A stretch of 64,000 nucleotides of DNA from Zygnema circumcarinatum (taxonomy: Eukaryota; Streptophyta; Zygnematophyceae; Zygnematales; Zygnemataceae). Location: positions 2,347,446 through 2,411,445 of the forward strand of contig CM074811.1 in the NCBI GenBank assembly GCA_037447605.1. Reading direction: 5' to 3'. The notes below the pieces were generated by a model. The model ran no database searches. It saw only the letters and a list, made by a program, of their open reading frames with translations, and was not told where the DNA came from. Every line of letters begins with the position of its first letter. The first letter of the stretch is position 1. Below are positions 1 to 10,161 of this stretch, piece by piece. The translations under genes and the position numbers were made by a program.

Positions 1-152
1 AAGAGAGGGAGGAGAGGGAGGGGCGGGCGGGCGGGCGGGTGAGAGCGCGAGAGAGGGATGTGAGGGAGTGGGAGTGGGAGCTGACAAGTGCCAGTTCCGT
101 AGAGAGTGCCTCTTAACCTTGGAAAGTGGAAACGCAAACACATGAGCAGGCC

Positions 153-1136
153 GTACGACACCGACGAAATCTTGTACGTACGAGAAGGCGAAATTCGTGA
201 CGGCGAAATTTGACCACAAAATGACAGATTGGAATCTTTTGGCGGTTGAAAATTGCCGGAGGGTCATCGGCCGACAAACAAGCAAACGACGAACAAAGCT
301 TTCAAGATTCGGATCTTGACCTTCGCAACCGGTCCCTAATTGTACCGCCAGAGGACAAAGTGTTGTACGGACGATGTCGGCGTCTTGTCCGCGTCAACGC
401 CATTCAAAGCGTCAGTCTGTGGCGTGCAATGGTGACGCGTGGCCAGCATTTTGGACCGTGCGTTAGGCTTTTTGGCTTTCCCTAAAATCGACTAGAGTAG
501 CGGACGTCGATTAAACCTCCCCCGAAATTTCGACATGAAAGGTACTCTTTCAGGAGCACTCTCCCATTCTTTGGGCGTCCGCTAAGCGGCAGTCCGGCCT
601 CGGGGGGATGCGGCGTTGGTCCCAAGGCGCCGATGGCCATGAGAGCGCAGGGCCTTGTAGGAGAATTCCAATTGAAATTTCTAAAAATGGTCAGGCCGTC
701 TTATAGAAACACTTTTAGAATGGCCGGACAATTGTACGCATGTACGGACATAAGGCGTAACTGTACGACCAGTGCGAGCGCAAATCAAGTTGAAATTCAT
801 TGGTCGTACGGTCATGTGAAAAGTGTTCTATAACTCTGAAACTTTTAGGCATTAGAACGTTCTAATTCTGAAATCTAAAACTTTGAAAGCAGCTTGTACG
901 GAAAAATGTAAGTTGTTAGTCCGTACACGTCCTTGGCCTGTACCGCACCAACCAGTGCTGCGCATCGATTATGTCCGCACACGCCAAACTTGTCGTGCAG
1001 GCTTCGTAAAGACATGCATATGTGTCGATTTACAAGGCCCAGGTAGTGTTCGTACCGTTCCGTACGCTTCTTTTCTTTGCTTTTCTTGTCCTTTCGTGAA
1101 CAGCAAGGAAATGTACAAAACCATACTGCAAAGTAC
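153..1136 (+). promoter_or_regulatory. GTAC-rich upstream region of pseudoprotease copy 1
   Basis: No convincing gene is visible here. The palindrome GTAC occurs about 17 times between 153 and 1136, roughly four times the random expectation, often as TGTACGG or CCGTAC. GTAC is the core bound by plant and algal SBP/SPL-domain factors, including copper-response regulators. A regulatory role is inference, because GTAC-rich stretches also occur elsewhere in the window. The same region is repeated at 9023-10006. Confidence 0.4.
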
Positions 1137-1167
1137 GGACAAGCTTTGATCGGCGGCGGCTCGATCC

Positions 1168-1174
1168 TATAAAG
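1168..1174 (+). promoter_or_regulatory. TATA box of pseudoprotease copy 1
   Basis: TATAAAG lies 118 bases before the ATG at 1292. It is followed by a CT-rich leader typical of plant 5' UTRs, and the start codon sits in the good context CAGCCATGG. The copy-2 counterpart is 10038-10044. Confidence 0.7.
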
Positions 1175-1291
1175 TGAGCGTCGTGTCGAGGTCCAAGCAA
1201 CGCGCTCCGCTTCCCATCCTCCTCCCTCTCGCTCTATCTTTCTATCTCGCTCTCGCTCTCTGTCTCTCTCTCGCGTCTCTCCGCAGCAGCC

Positions 1292-2260
1292 ATGGCCGTC
1301 CTCCTCACCCTCCTGCCCCTCCTCCTTGCGGCCCTGCTTCCTGCGGCAGCGGCGGGCTCTCTTCCAACCGTCACAGTGGCCGCCTCGAAGGACGTTTCTC
1401 TTTCTGCCAAAGCTATAGGTCAATTGTCCCTCTCGGGCAACATGTCCCTCCCCCTCGCCGTCAGCAAGGGCGGCGTGGCTCCCAAGGGCTTCCTCACCTG
1501 CAACACGGGCTCCCCTCCATGGCCGGCCTCCCTCGTCGTGCCGGGCTTCGAGGAGACCGGCCTCGCCTCCGGCGTGGTTCTGCTCTACTTCACATTCGCC
1601 TCCACCGGCCGCACATTCCGCGCCTGCTCGGGGACTCTTATTGCGCCTACTCTCGTGGCTACCGCCGCTTCGTGCGTCTATGACACGGACGTGAACGTGT
1701 GGCAGATCAACTCAACCGTCACCGTGACCGCATTCACAAGGAGGAACGGAGTGAGCGATGCCTCCTACTCCACCGCCTTCGTCTCCACCGCTTCGATCTT
1801 CAATGGCTTCGTCAACGCGGCCTCGTTTGTGAAAACACTCCTTGACGGCAGCGACATCGCCGTTGTGAAGCTGAGTTCGCCCCTCATCGGACAAGCCTTC
1901 CAGTGGACCAGCGCCGTGCCAGCCCCATTTCCGCGCGCTGCTTTTGGGTATCCCGCCCAGACAGTCGACGGCAAGAGCATCGTCTACGACGTGACGGTGC
2001 TGGCCCTCTCGCGCGGCTGCCAGGGCTACTCCGCGAACGTTCTGTGCGAGGACTTGTCGGTGGAGGGCGGGATGGGAGGCGGCCCTCTCGTCACTCTGAC
2101 CCCCAGTCTGCTCGCTGTGGGGCTGCTGTCCGCCGCTGCCACGTCCAGCTGTCCGGCGTACTTCACTGCTCTTGTGGGGACCTACTCGTTGGAGGTGCTC
2201 GCTCGCAGTGTGGGGTGCAATGTGTTCAACAACAACGGCATCTTCTCCGCTTTGTGCTGA
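1292..2260 (+). CDS. Secreted chymotrypsin-fold serine protease homologue, probably inactive (copy 1)
   Basis: A single-exon protein of 322 aa. Residues 1-21 form a signal peptide (Leu/Ala-rich core ending in AAAAG). Residues about 90-300 match the trypsin/V8-type fold. The motif before the first active-site residue reads TLIAPTLVATAAS, with Ser127 where the catalytic His of TAAHC belongs. The Asp motif GSDIAVVKL (Asp188) is kept. The Ser motif reads EGGMGGGP, with Gly262 in place of the nucleophile. Two of three catalytic residues are therefore missing, and peptide-bond cleavage is unlikely. Several Cys pairs remain (112/128, 243/252), so a folded binding or inhibitor-like role is possible. 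The intact paralogue at 7066-8712 has all three residues. A TATA box and a poly(A) signal frame the gene. The fold call is firm; loss of activity is inferred from sequence. Confidence 0.85.
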   Translation: MAVLLTLLPLLLAALLPAAAAGSLPTVTVAASKDVSLSAKAIGQLSLSGNMSLPLAVSKGGVAPKGFLTCNTGSPPWPASLVVPGFEETGLASGVVLLYFTFASTGRTFRACSGTLIAPTLVATAASCVYDTDVNVWQINSTVTVTAFTRRNGVSDASYSTAFVSTASIFNGFVNAASFVKTLLDGSDIAVVKLSSPLIGQAFQWTSAVPAPFPRAAFGYPAQTVDGKSIVYDVTVLALSRGCQGYSANVLCEDLSVEGGMGGGPLVTLTPSLLAVGLLSAAATSSCPAYFTALVGTYSLEVLARSVGCNVFNNNGIFSALC

Positions 2261-2501
2261 GCGTCGGGCGATGTGTGGACAGCACGCGTGCAACGTTTTT
2301 GCGCCCTTGGTCTCGAGTGTTTTGAACTCTTAAGAGGCTAAGAGTGGAAGTTATGCGGTGTGCTGTTTCTCGGAGTGGGTGGACTTGCAAATACGATTTG
2401 TCGACTTTCTATCAAAGATAGAAAGCCGGGACTAGTGGGTAATATTAGGTACTTGCAGGGGAACTTGGTGATTAGGAAATAGGCAATGCTGGTATCTCGG
2501 C

Positions 2502-2507
2502 AATAAA
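2502..2507 (+). terminator. Poly(A) signal AATAAA of pseudoprotease copy 1
   Basis: AATAAA lies 242 bases after the stop codon and is followed by a GT-rich stretch. The copy-2 equivalent is 11372-11377. Confidence 0.55.
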
Positions 2508-3695
2508 TTTGTATGTGTATTTGGGTTTAGGAGAGACTTTTGGGCATTACTTGTCGGATCTCTTCTCTGATGAAAAGAAAAGTCAGTTTACCCTGTGACA
2601 TTTGGAATGCGAGCTGCTGGAGGGTTTCCATTGATGCTATTTTGGAATCAAGTCACTTCGTTTACCTGTTAATCCGATTCAACGATGGGTGACCGTGACA
2701 CATGCATGTGCATTCACTTATTTTCATCCAATGGGAGTGTCAGCAATCTTGAGAGCAGCGCTTCTCAGCCTCTCTCAATGTCACGGGCGTCGGAGCTCAA
2801 ATGCGCGGCTCAAGCGAGGCCGCCGAGCGATGCAGCGCTTGCCAAAATGGCCCAGAATCTCTAATCGCAAGAATCGGACGGCCCAGATTGGTCGGGCGGC
2901 GTCGCCATGCAGCGCATGTCCGTGTGACCGTGAAACTGTCGTCGCAGTGCCAATTCACGCGCCTCCGTTTCCCTGAACTCGCGGACATTCCGTACAGCCC
3001 CTCCTGTTCGTACAATCCTACCCGTAGGGCCGTGGCCCGTAGCCCGTAGCCCGTAGCCCGTAGCCCGTCCTCCATCGCAAAGAATCGTAAACCCGAAATT
3101 GGAAATGCCCTTAATCCTAACTTTAATCCCGACCATGGCGGCGGAGCGAAGGCGAAGGCGGCAGGTCCTCCCATGGATGCGCTCTTCGCAGGTCCTGTGC
3201 CGCGCATCCATGGCTGCCAGCGCCGCCTGCAGAAGCACCCTCGTCCAAAGCGTCCGCCGCGCAGTAGCGAGCCATGGCGGCGCGGAGGAGGGCGGCGGAG
3301 CTCGCAGGGTTCAGCAAATTAGGGTTCGGGCTGCCCGGGGAGGGGCTGGGCGCCACGTGGCCGGCCGCCCTGAACCGCCACCTGTGGTGTGAGGAGGGGC
3401 CATTCCGCGATCATGATGATGGGCATGGCTGTGGGGGGGAAGCCATGGGTGCAGAACGGGAGAAGGAAGGACTAGCGGGAGGAGGAGGAGGAGAAAACAT
3501 ATGGAACCGCTGTGTTTAATGGAAAGTTGATCCTGGAGGCTTTGAAGGGAGCAGTGAAAAATCACGGAGGGAAATTTCTCGAAGATGTTCCTCGAACTTT
3601 GTCGGGAGGTGGGGAGAGAGACGGAGGAGAGAGGAGAGAGAGGAGAGAGAGGGAAAGACAAAGAGAGGGGGAGAAGGATGAGGGGGTGATCCAAG
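2508..3695. other. Region without a confirmed gene (copy 1)
   Basis: Contains a short tandem array of the 7-mer CCCGTAG (3036-3068, plus one unit at 3021). A stretch at 3181-3392 encodes an Arg/Ala/Ser-rich peptide resembling an organelle presequence, with a telo-box-like TTAGGGTT near 3319. I could not join this to a recognisable mature protein. The equivalent in copy 2 is 11378-12566. Confidence 0.4.
3036..3068 (+). repeat. CCCGTAG heptamer array
   Basis: About 4.7 uninterrupted copies of a 7-base unit, with a single extra unit at 3021. The unit resembles the plant telomere repeat CCCTAAA in length and CCC start but not in its other bases. Repeated at 11906-11938 in the duplicate. Confidence 0.8.
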
Positions 3696-4730
3696 ATGGA
3701 GAAGGGCCATCATATCGGAAAAACTTGGTTGTTGTTCCTCCTGGTCAGGTTGGCAACTTCTCGCCCTCCCTGCCTCTCTTTTTCTCTCTCGCTTTGCCTC
3801 TGTTCTCTCTCTCAAAAAATTGCTTCTAAGGCCTTAATTGATGTGACGAATTTAAGACATGCAGCGGGAGATGGGTATAGAAGCAAGGAGGCTGTGAATA
3901 GGGAGGTAGAGGAGAGACTGAATGCAGGGTGTGAGAGGAGAGTCGAGTCAGGACAATGTTTCCCTGCGAATTTGAATTGGGAGGCTGCGGGAAGAAGAAA
4001 TGTGAGAGGAGATTTCAAGCTTAGGAAGCTATCGGAGTTGTGTTTGGAGAGAGAGGAGGCAGAGGAACGAGGGGAGGGAGAGGGGAGTGAAGGGGGAGAG
4101 GAGCGAGAAAGAAACGAGGAGGGAGAGGGGAGAAATGAGAACGAGGAGCGAGAGAAGAGACGGGAGGGAAAGTGGAGACATGAAATAGAGGAGCGAAAGA
4201 GACGGGCGGAGGGAGCGGGGAGTGATGAGAGGGAGGAGAGAGAAGAAGAAAAGTGCAGATGGAAAGGAGATATGGAGCTCAGAAAGAATGATTATGTGGA
4301 GGGTGATGAAATAAATGGAGAGAAGTGGGAAGAGTATGTAGGTTTGCAGAATTTTGAAGAAGAGAATGAAGGAGCAAGGGAGGTGGGAGACTCGGAAGAG
4401 GGAGAGAAAAATGAATGTGAGGAGCTGAGTTTTGAAGTTAACGGAGGTCAGTCTGCATGGAACACGGCGGGCCGCACAACGGATTTCCGTTGGGAGGAGG
4501 ATGGAGAAGTAAAGCAACATAGAAGTACAGTGAGCGGAGCGACAGCTAGAGTGGCAGATATTTTACGGCAATTAGATGAAAACATGAGAGAGAGAACAGA
4601 GGAGAGAGGGAGAGAGGGAGAGAGGGAGGCGGATGATGACTTTGAAGTGAGAGGAAGTGAAAGGCTTTCTTGGGACGGGAGATTGAGTGAAAGGGAGGAG
4701 AAAGGAAGGAGAGAATGTTCAGTTCCGTAA
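3696..4730 (+). CDS. Hypothetical Glu/Arg-rich open frame (copy 1)
   Basis: An open frame of 344 codons in a strongly purine-rich strand. After a hydrophobic start (residues 8-20) most of it is Glu/Arg/Gly-rich and would form charged helix or coiled coil. The stretch from about residue 245 to 295 is of mixed composition yet stays open. Purine-rich DNA lacks stop codons by composition, so length alone is weak evidence. A second frame (4687-4971) ends at an AATAAA signal (4967-4972). I recognise no family; it may be non-coding. Confidence 0.2.
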   Translation: MEKGHHIGKTWLLFLLVRLATSRPPCLSFSLSLCLCSLSQKIASKALIDVTNLRHAAGDGYRSKEAVNREVEERLNAGCERRVESGQCFPANLNWEAAGRRNVRGDFKLRKLSELCLEREEAEERGEGEGSEGGEERERNEEGEGRNENEEREKRREGKWRHEIEERKRRAEGAGSDEREEREEEKCRWKGDMELRKNDYVEGDEINGEKWEEYVGLQNFEEENEGAREVGDSEEGEKNECEELSFEVNGGQSAWNTAGRTTDFRWEEDGEVKQHRSTVSGATARVADILRQLDENMRERTEERGREGEREADDDFEVRGSERLSWDGRLSEREEKGRRECSVP

Positions 4731-5080
4731 TAGGCAACAACATGCAACGGAGGAGAAAGCGGCTGACGAGAAGGAGAGAGAGAGACGGTTGGGAGAAGGG
4801 AATGAAAGAGACGGAACTGAGGGCATAGTACAGGGGAATGTAAATAATTCGACAATTTTGGAAAATGGGGAAGATGATATTGTAGAGCTTCATGAAAGTA
4901 GTTTTGTTTGTATTAGTATGGGAAGGGAGCAATTGGGGTATAAAGGGAGTATTTCAAAAAGGCAGCAATAAAAATGGAACGCCAAAATCTCGTCGATTAA
5001 TTACAGATTTTTTCCGTTTTCCGCTGGGCGAATGCAGGCAATCAATCGCAGGGAAAGGGGGGAGGAGGAAGGGAGCGTGT

Positions 5081-5089
5081 AAACCCTAA
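5081..5089 (+). promoter_or_regulatory. Telo-box motif
   Basis: A perfect AAACCCTAA, a motif common in plant promoters of ribosomal and growth-related genes. No downstream gene could be assigned. The region 5090-5853 is GA-rich and then CT-rich, with no recognised gene. Confidence 0.3.
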
Positions 5090-5853
5090 GAGTGGGAGAT
5101 GGAGAGGGACAAGGAGAGGAGATGTTGGAGACGGGGAGGCCACTGGAGAAGAGAGGGGAGCGGTAGAGGAGGAAAATAGAGATAGAGCTCGAGGTGGGAG
5201 TGTGAAGTGGAGAAGGAGAGGGAGAGGGAGTGGGAGAGGGAGAGGGAGGGCGAGAGCTGCTAGAGGGGGCCAGTCGAGGGATGGAGCGAATCTTTGGGAA
5301 ATTAGTCCCGGAACCAAGTTTCGAGTGGTAAACCCAAAAACCAGCGAATCGAAAACCTTCAAATGACCAGTTTTTCAGATTCTAAGAATAAAATCCAATT
5401 TCATATATACCTCTATATCTCAATATATCTCATTTTTTATCTTTTGGGGAGACATGCTCGAGTGGGAGTGTGATCTGCGTCTTGAGATGTCAGCTTTTGT
5501 TTCTGATCTGTTGCTTTTTGTGAACACACTGATTCTAGACTTGGATGGTTGTTTCTCCCTCGTTTGCCTGTTCCCTCTCTCTCGTCCTCTCCCTCGCGGT
5601 CCCCCTCCCTCCCTCCATCTCTCTGGCGCTCCCCTTTCTCTCCCGCTCCCGCTCTCGTCGCCCTCGCCCTGCCCATTATCTCTCCCCATTTCCCCATCTC
5701 CCTCCACACCTTTCCTCTCCCTCTCTTTCTCCTTCTCCCTCGTCCTCGTCCACGTTTGCTCAATCTCCCTCCATTCCTCCCCCTTTTCGCCCGTCTCCTT
5801 CTCTCTTCCCCTCCTCCTCTTCCTCCTCTGTATCCCCACTTCCCTCCCTACAG

Positions 5854-6131
5854 ATCTGCAAGGACAAGGGCAGTGCCTGCCCTGTGTGGGAGGACGTGGA
5901 GGGCATGGAGGGGGACCTTGTGGTGAATTTGGGGGACATGCTCGAGCGTTGGAGCAACGGCCTGTTTCGTTCAACGCTCCACCGTGTCTGCACACGCGGA
6001 ACGGAATGGAACGCTATTCCGTTCCGTTTTTCTTTGAGCCCAACTTTGAGTGCGTCGTCGAATGCCTCCCGACGTGTTGCGACGACAAAAATCCTCCCAC
6101 GTATCAACGCGTTCTCATGCCTTATTTGTAA
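5854..6131 (+). pseudogene. Last exon of a 2-oxoglutarate/Fe(II) dioxygenase, truncated and frameshifted
   Basis: After a pyrimidine tract and a CAG acceptor (5851-5853), the frame reads ICKDKG...VWEDV...VNLGDMLERWSNG and then FRSTLHRV. This is the conserved C-terminal part of plant 2OG-Fe(II) oxygenases and includes the third metal-binding His. About ten bases later the homology continues in another frame: MERYSVPFFFEPNF, then VVECLPTCC and a stop at 6129-6131. The Arg-x-Ser 2-oxoglutarate-binding motif (RYS) is in this second frame. One base is missing between the two blocks. The upstream exons with the HxD motif are absent; the 5.86-kb duplicated segment lies directly upstream instead. A pseudogene is the simplest reading; a sequencing error at the indel cannot be excluded. 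Confidence 0.8.
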
Positions 6132-7065
6132 AATGTGGTTAGGGTTGTGGTGGTATGACCTGTTCTTTGTGTGGACACAATGGTTATGTGGCTCATGGCT
6201 GATCACTGTTCTAGTAAGTTGCCATTGAAGTTCACAACCTAATGTATGCTGGGGCTCTAGCATCCTTCTCTATGTCCTTAGATGGCCTCCCACCAGCAGC
6301 GGATGCGGGGCAGCATCTGCTCAACATGTACCCCGCGACTCGCACAGGCTTGCATGGGCCGGAGGAGGAGGCATAGGCGCACAGGCAGGGGCAGATGCAG
6401 GGCAGAGGGGGCTCACCAATTAGTTAGGAAAAAAAATCTGAAATTCGAGTGTGTATTTTTGCTATTCATCCTTCAGATGCGATCAGAGGCTGACAGCTTT
6501 TCAAAATCTGAGGGGTGTTAAGGGCCCCCTCTGGACATGGGTACGAGGGACGCACATGGCTGCAAGGTGTACATTATTGTATGTTTAGCAACTTCACATT
6601 GCAAACATGCTCATGCTTTGACGGATTTCTCGACAACCACAAGATGTCGACTTGTCGGCAAGTGCCGCTTCTTGTTTCCATTCACAATGTCGTGAACAAA
6701 CGTCGGCATGTAAAAATGTAGGGGGTGTGCGCGCGTTCTTCATAAGGGCAAACCTGAACTTGAGCCCCTCAGAACACTCGACATGCTCTCCTTTCCCATC
6801 AACTCTATTCAGACCTTCAGCAATTTACAAAAGCTGCCCCTCCCCCCCCCGCCCCCCCCCCCTTCCCACTGAAAAAAGCAGGAAATATAACTTAACCCTA
6901 CGCCCCAAAACTCACCCTTTTGTCCGTCCGTCCGTCCATCGATCCATCCATCCCCCCTTATTGCCCATCTCTAACAAAAACTTGAGCCCGAGTCTGCCTT
7001 GCTGTTAAAACAACACCGTGAACAAGAAGTTGCGCCAACATGGGTCTCATGCCCCCTCGCCCGTC
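6132..7065. other. Intergenic region between dioxygenase remnant and protease
   Basis: No gene recognised. It contains a diverged copy of the short GC-flanked repeat also seen at 16660 and 42168 (about 6375-6540), a C-rich tract (6841-6862) and short CCGT/CATC repeats (6920-6950). The end would hold the 3' UTR of the minus-strand protease. Confidence 0.4.
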
Positions 7066-8712
7066 CTAGCACGTCGCCGAGTACACCCCTTTTCTCACTT
7101 TGACCTTGCAGCCGATCCTTGTGACCAGGCCCTGCAGGGGGTACGCGGGCCCCGTCAGGACCGTGGACAGCGCCGGACAGCCGTTGACGTACGCGCCGGA
7201 AAGCGTCGCCACGACGTTGGTCCCGTCGTACGGACCGACCGTCGGGCCGCCGCTCATGCCGCCCTCGACCGAGACGTCCTGGCACAGTATGGAGCTGGAG
7301 AACTGGTTGCAACCGAGAGTGACGGCTTTTGACGTCACATCGTACACGAGGCTGACGCCATCGTTCGTAACAGCGGGGTACCCAAAATTGGCGCGTGGGT
7401 CGGAGCCATTCGGAGCGCTCCACGTGTACGTCTGTCCAGGGAGGGCGCTCTTGAGCTTGACGACCGCGAGATCTGAGCCGTTCAAAAGCGTGCTCTGCCA
7501 CGACGGGGCCTGCTGGAACTCCGTGTAGATCTTGACTTCATCATAGTACGCTCCAAAATACGTGTCGTTATCGCCGGCGCCGTTCACTTGGACGAATGCT
7601 GCCAAATTGACGGATCCACCGACCATCCACTTGTCTTTGTCGGTATCGTAAAGACAGTGCGCCGCGGTGAGCACGAGAGTGGGCGCAATCATTGCCCCCG
7701 AGCACAGGCCGACGGGGCCCGCCCGGGTGACCAGAAGCAATAGGACCACCCCCGAGCTCAGCCCCGCGTCCTCCAATCCGGGCACCACCCTGGCCGCGGG
7801 CAGACCCACGTTGCACGTCGCAAACCCCGCTGGGGCCACACCGCTTTTGGGCTTCGGGTTCGGCGTGGATCCGCGCAGGATGAACTCGCTGGGGGATCCA
7901 CCGAACGTGGGTAAACTCATGTACCCGATCAACGGAAGGCCTTTGCGGAGGAGGTCGATGGGCACTGCCTTCTTGTCCTTCACTATGGGAGCCTTGAAGG
8001 AGGAAGTTTCCGGGAAGGTGAGCCCCGCGGATTCTGCCAGCTCCCGGCGTGCCACGTGGGACGAAGGCGGTTCCGCACGTGTGGAGGGGATGGAGGTCCC
8101 TTCAGGGCGCTCTGGGAGGGATCTGCAGATGCAAAAAATTTAAGAAATTCGAGGTCAAATATTCATTTAAGATTAACGTTGATACGCTTCGTGCATTGCA
8201 TTGCCGGAAGGAATCGGGGTGGTTCTATGTATGCACGGAACGCTGAGAATGTTTTACTGTCAACAGAACTGACGCCATGTGGCTGATGCGCAATGCAGTT
8301 GCTGCAAACGGCGAACAGAACGGAGAACGGAGCGGCGTACATGTGCACGCCGCGGCCCGCGCGGTCGCGTGACGTGACGCCCTCCCGCCGGCCGCGGTCC
8401 GCGCCCTCCGCCCACGAGGAGGCCCCGGACTCTGCGGGGGACAAAGGGCCACGCTCGAACTCAAACTCAAATTGAAACGCAGACTGAAACTCAAACTGAA
8501 ACTGGAACTGCAACTGGAACTGAAACTGGAGCTGGAAGATGATGCATATTGCCACGTTCCAATGGCTCGGCAGCGTGAATTAGAAGCTGGAGAAGTACAC
8601 AAAGGAAGGGCGCGCTCTTACCTGCTTCAGGCGCTAGGGCCACCGCGCAGGCGGGGGCTGAGAGGAGGGCGACGACGAGGCATGCGCGGAGGATGGGAGC
8701 GAGGGCGGCCAT
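7066..8712 (-). CDS. Secreted chymotrypsin-fold serine protease, intact catalytic triad
   Basis: Two exons: 8712-8622 and 8111-7066, joined through a phase-1 GT-AG intron, giving 378 aa. Exon 1 encodes a signal peptide (MAALAPILRACLVVALLSAP..., cleavage near residue 23). The acceptor at 8112-8113 was chosen because it alone keeps the long frame. The catalytic residues are all present: His182 in VLTAAHC, Asp244 in GSDLAVVKL and Ser317 in EGGMSGGP. The motif order and spacing match trypsin/V8-like secreted proteases. A propeptide of about 60-90 residues may precede the mature enzyme. It is the closest relative in the window of the two inactive-looking copies at 1292 and 10162 and lies between them in opposite orientation. 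The substrate cannot be read from the sequence. Confidence 0.87.
8456..8537 (+). repeat. Hexamer repeat in protease intron 1
   Basis: A degenerate tandem array of a 6-base unit (AACTGA/AACTGG and variants), about 13 units. Its open frame encoding alternating Leu/Lys/Glu is a by-product of the repeat. The rest of the intron (8112-8621) shows no other feature. Confidence 0.8.
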
Positions 8713-10037
8713 GGCTGCCGCGGGGGGATGAGAGGAGGGGAGGGAGAGAGAGGGGGGAGAGGGAAGAGAGGGAGGAGAGGGCGAGAGGGAGGGGAGAGAA
8801 GTAGGGGAGGGGAGGGAGGAGAGGGATGAGAGGGTGAGAGGGAGGATCGGGAGAGAGGGGGGGAAGAAGGAAGAGAGGGAGGAGAGGGAGGGGCGGGCGG
8901 GCGGGCGGGTGAGAGCGCGAGAGAGGGATGTGAGGGAGTGGGAGTGGGAGCTGACAAGTGCCAGTTCCGTAGAGAGTGCCTCTTAACCTTGGAAAGTGGA
9001 AACGCAAACACATGAGCAGGCCGTACGACACCGACGAAATCTTGTACGTACGAGAAGGCGAAATTCGTGACGGCGAAATTTGACCACAAAATGACAGATT
9101 GGAATCTTTTGGCGGTTGAAAATTGCCGGAGGGTCATCGGCCGACAAACAAGCAAACGACGAACAAAGCTTTCAAGATTCGGATCTTGACCTTCGCAACC
9201 GGTCCCTAATTGTACCGCCAGAGGACAAAGTGTTGTACGGACGATGTCGGCGTCTTGTCCGCGTCAACGCCATTCAAAGCGTCAGTCTGTGGCGTGCAAT
9301 GGTGACGCGTGGCCAGCATTTTGGACCGTGCGTTAGGCTTTTTGGCTTTCCCTAAAATCGACTAGAGTAGCGGACGTCGATTAAACCTCCCCCGAAATTT
9401 CGACATGAAAGGTACTCTTTCAGGAGCACTCTCCCATTCTTTGGGCGTCCGCTAAGCGGCAGTCCGGCCTCGGGGGGATGCGGCGTTGGTCCCAAGGCGC
9501 CGATGGCCATGAGAGCGCAGGGCCTTGTAGGAGAATTCCAATTGAAATTTCTAAAAATGGTCAGGCCGTCTTATAGAAACACTTTTAGAATGGCCGGACA
9601 ATTGTACGCATGTACGGACATAAGGCGTAACTGTACGACCAGTGCGAGCGCAAATCAAGTTGAAATTCATTGGTCGTACGGTCATGTGAAAAGTGTTCTA
9701 TAACTCTGAAACTTTTAGGCATTAGAACGTTCTAATTCTGAAATCTAAAACTTTGAAAGCAGCTTGTACGGAAAAATGTAAGTTGTTAGTCCGTACACGT
9801 CCTTGGCCTGTACCGCACCAACCAGTGCTGCGCATCGATTATGTCCGCACACGCCAAACTTGTCGTGCAGGCTTCGTAAAGACATGCATATGTGTCGATT
9901 TACAAGGCCCAGGTAGTGTTCGTACCGTTCCGTACGCTTCTTTTCTTTGCTTTTCTTGTCCTTTCGTGAACAGCAAGGAAATGTACAAAACCATACTGCA
10001 AAGTACGGACAAGCTTTGATCGGCGGCGGCTCGATCC

Positions 10038-10044
10038 TATAAAG
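10038..10044 (+). promoter_or_regulatory. TATA box of pseudoprotease copy 2
   Basis: TATAAAG, 118 bases before the ATG at 10162, identical in setting to 1168-1174. Confidence 0.7.
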
Positions 10045-10161
10045 TGAGCGTCGTGTCGAGGTCCAAGCAACGCGCTCCGCTTCCCATCCTCCTCCCTCTC
10101 GCTCTATCTTTCTATCTCGCTCTCGCTCTCTGTCTCTCTCTCGCGTCTCTCCGCAGCAGCC

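Larger units (their letters stand above)
1..5859. repeat. Segmental duplication, copy 1
   Basis: Aligns base for base with 8871-14725 (offset 8870, becoming 8871 after one extra G in the G-run near 12522). I see no other difference until about 5786, where small indels begin; similarity stops after about 5859. The left end lies outside the window. The segment holds a serine-protease-like gene, a GTAC-rich upstream region and a purine-rich region. It is either a very recent duplication or an assembly duplicate. Confidence 0.95.

Noticed and set aside
1712-2293. Antisense 193-codon frame over the pseudoprotease
   Set aside because: Shadow of the GC-rich coding strand; no signal, promoter or family.
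8971-9000. Upstream core promoter for the minus-strand protease
   Set aside because: No TATA motif could be found on the minus strand near 8712; only a CT-rich leader is visible, so no promoter was called.
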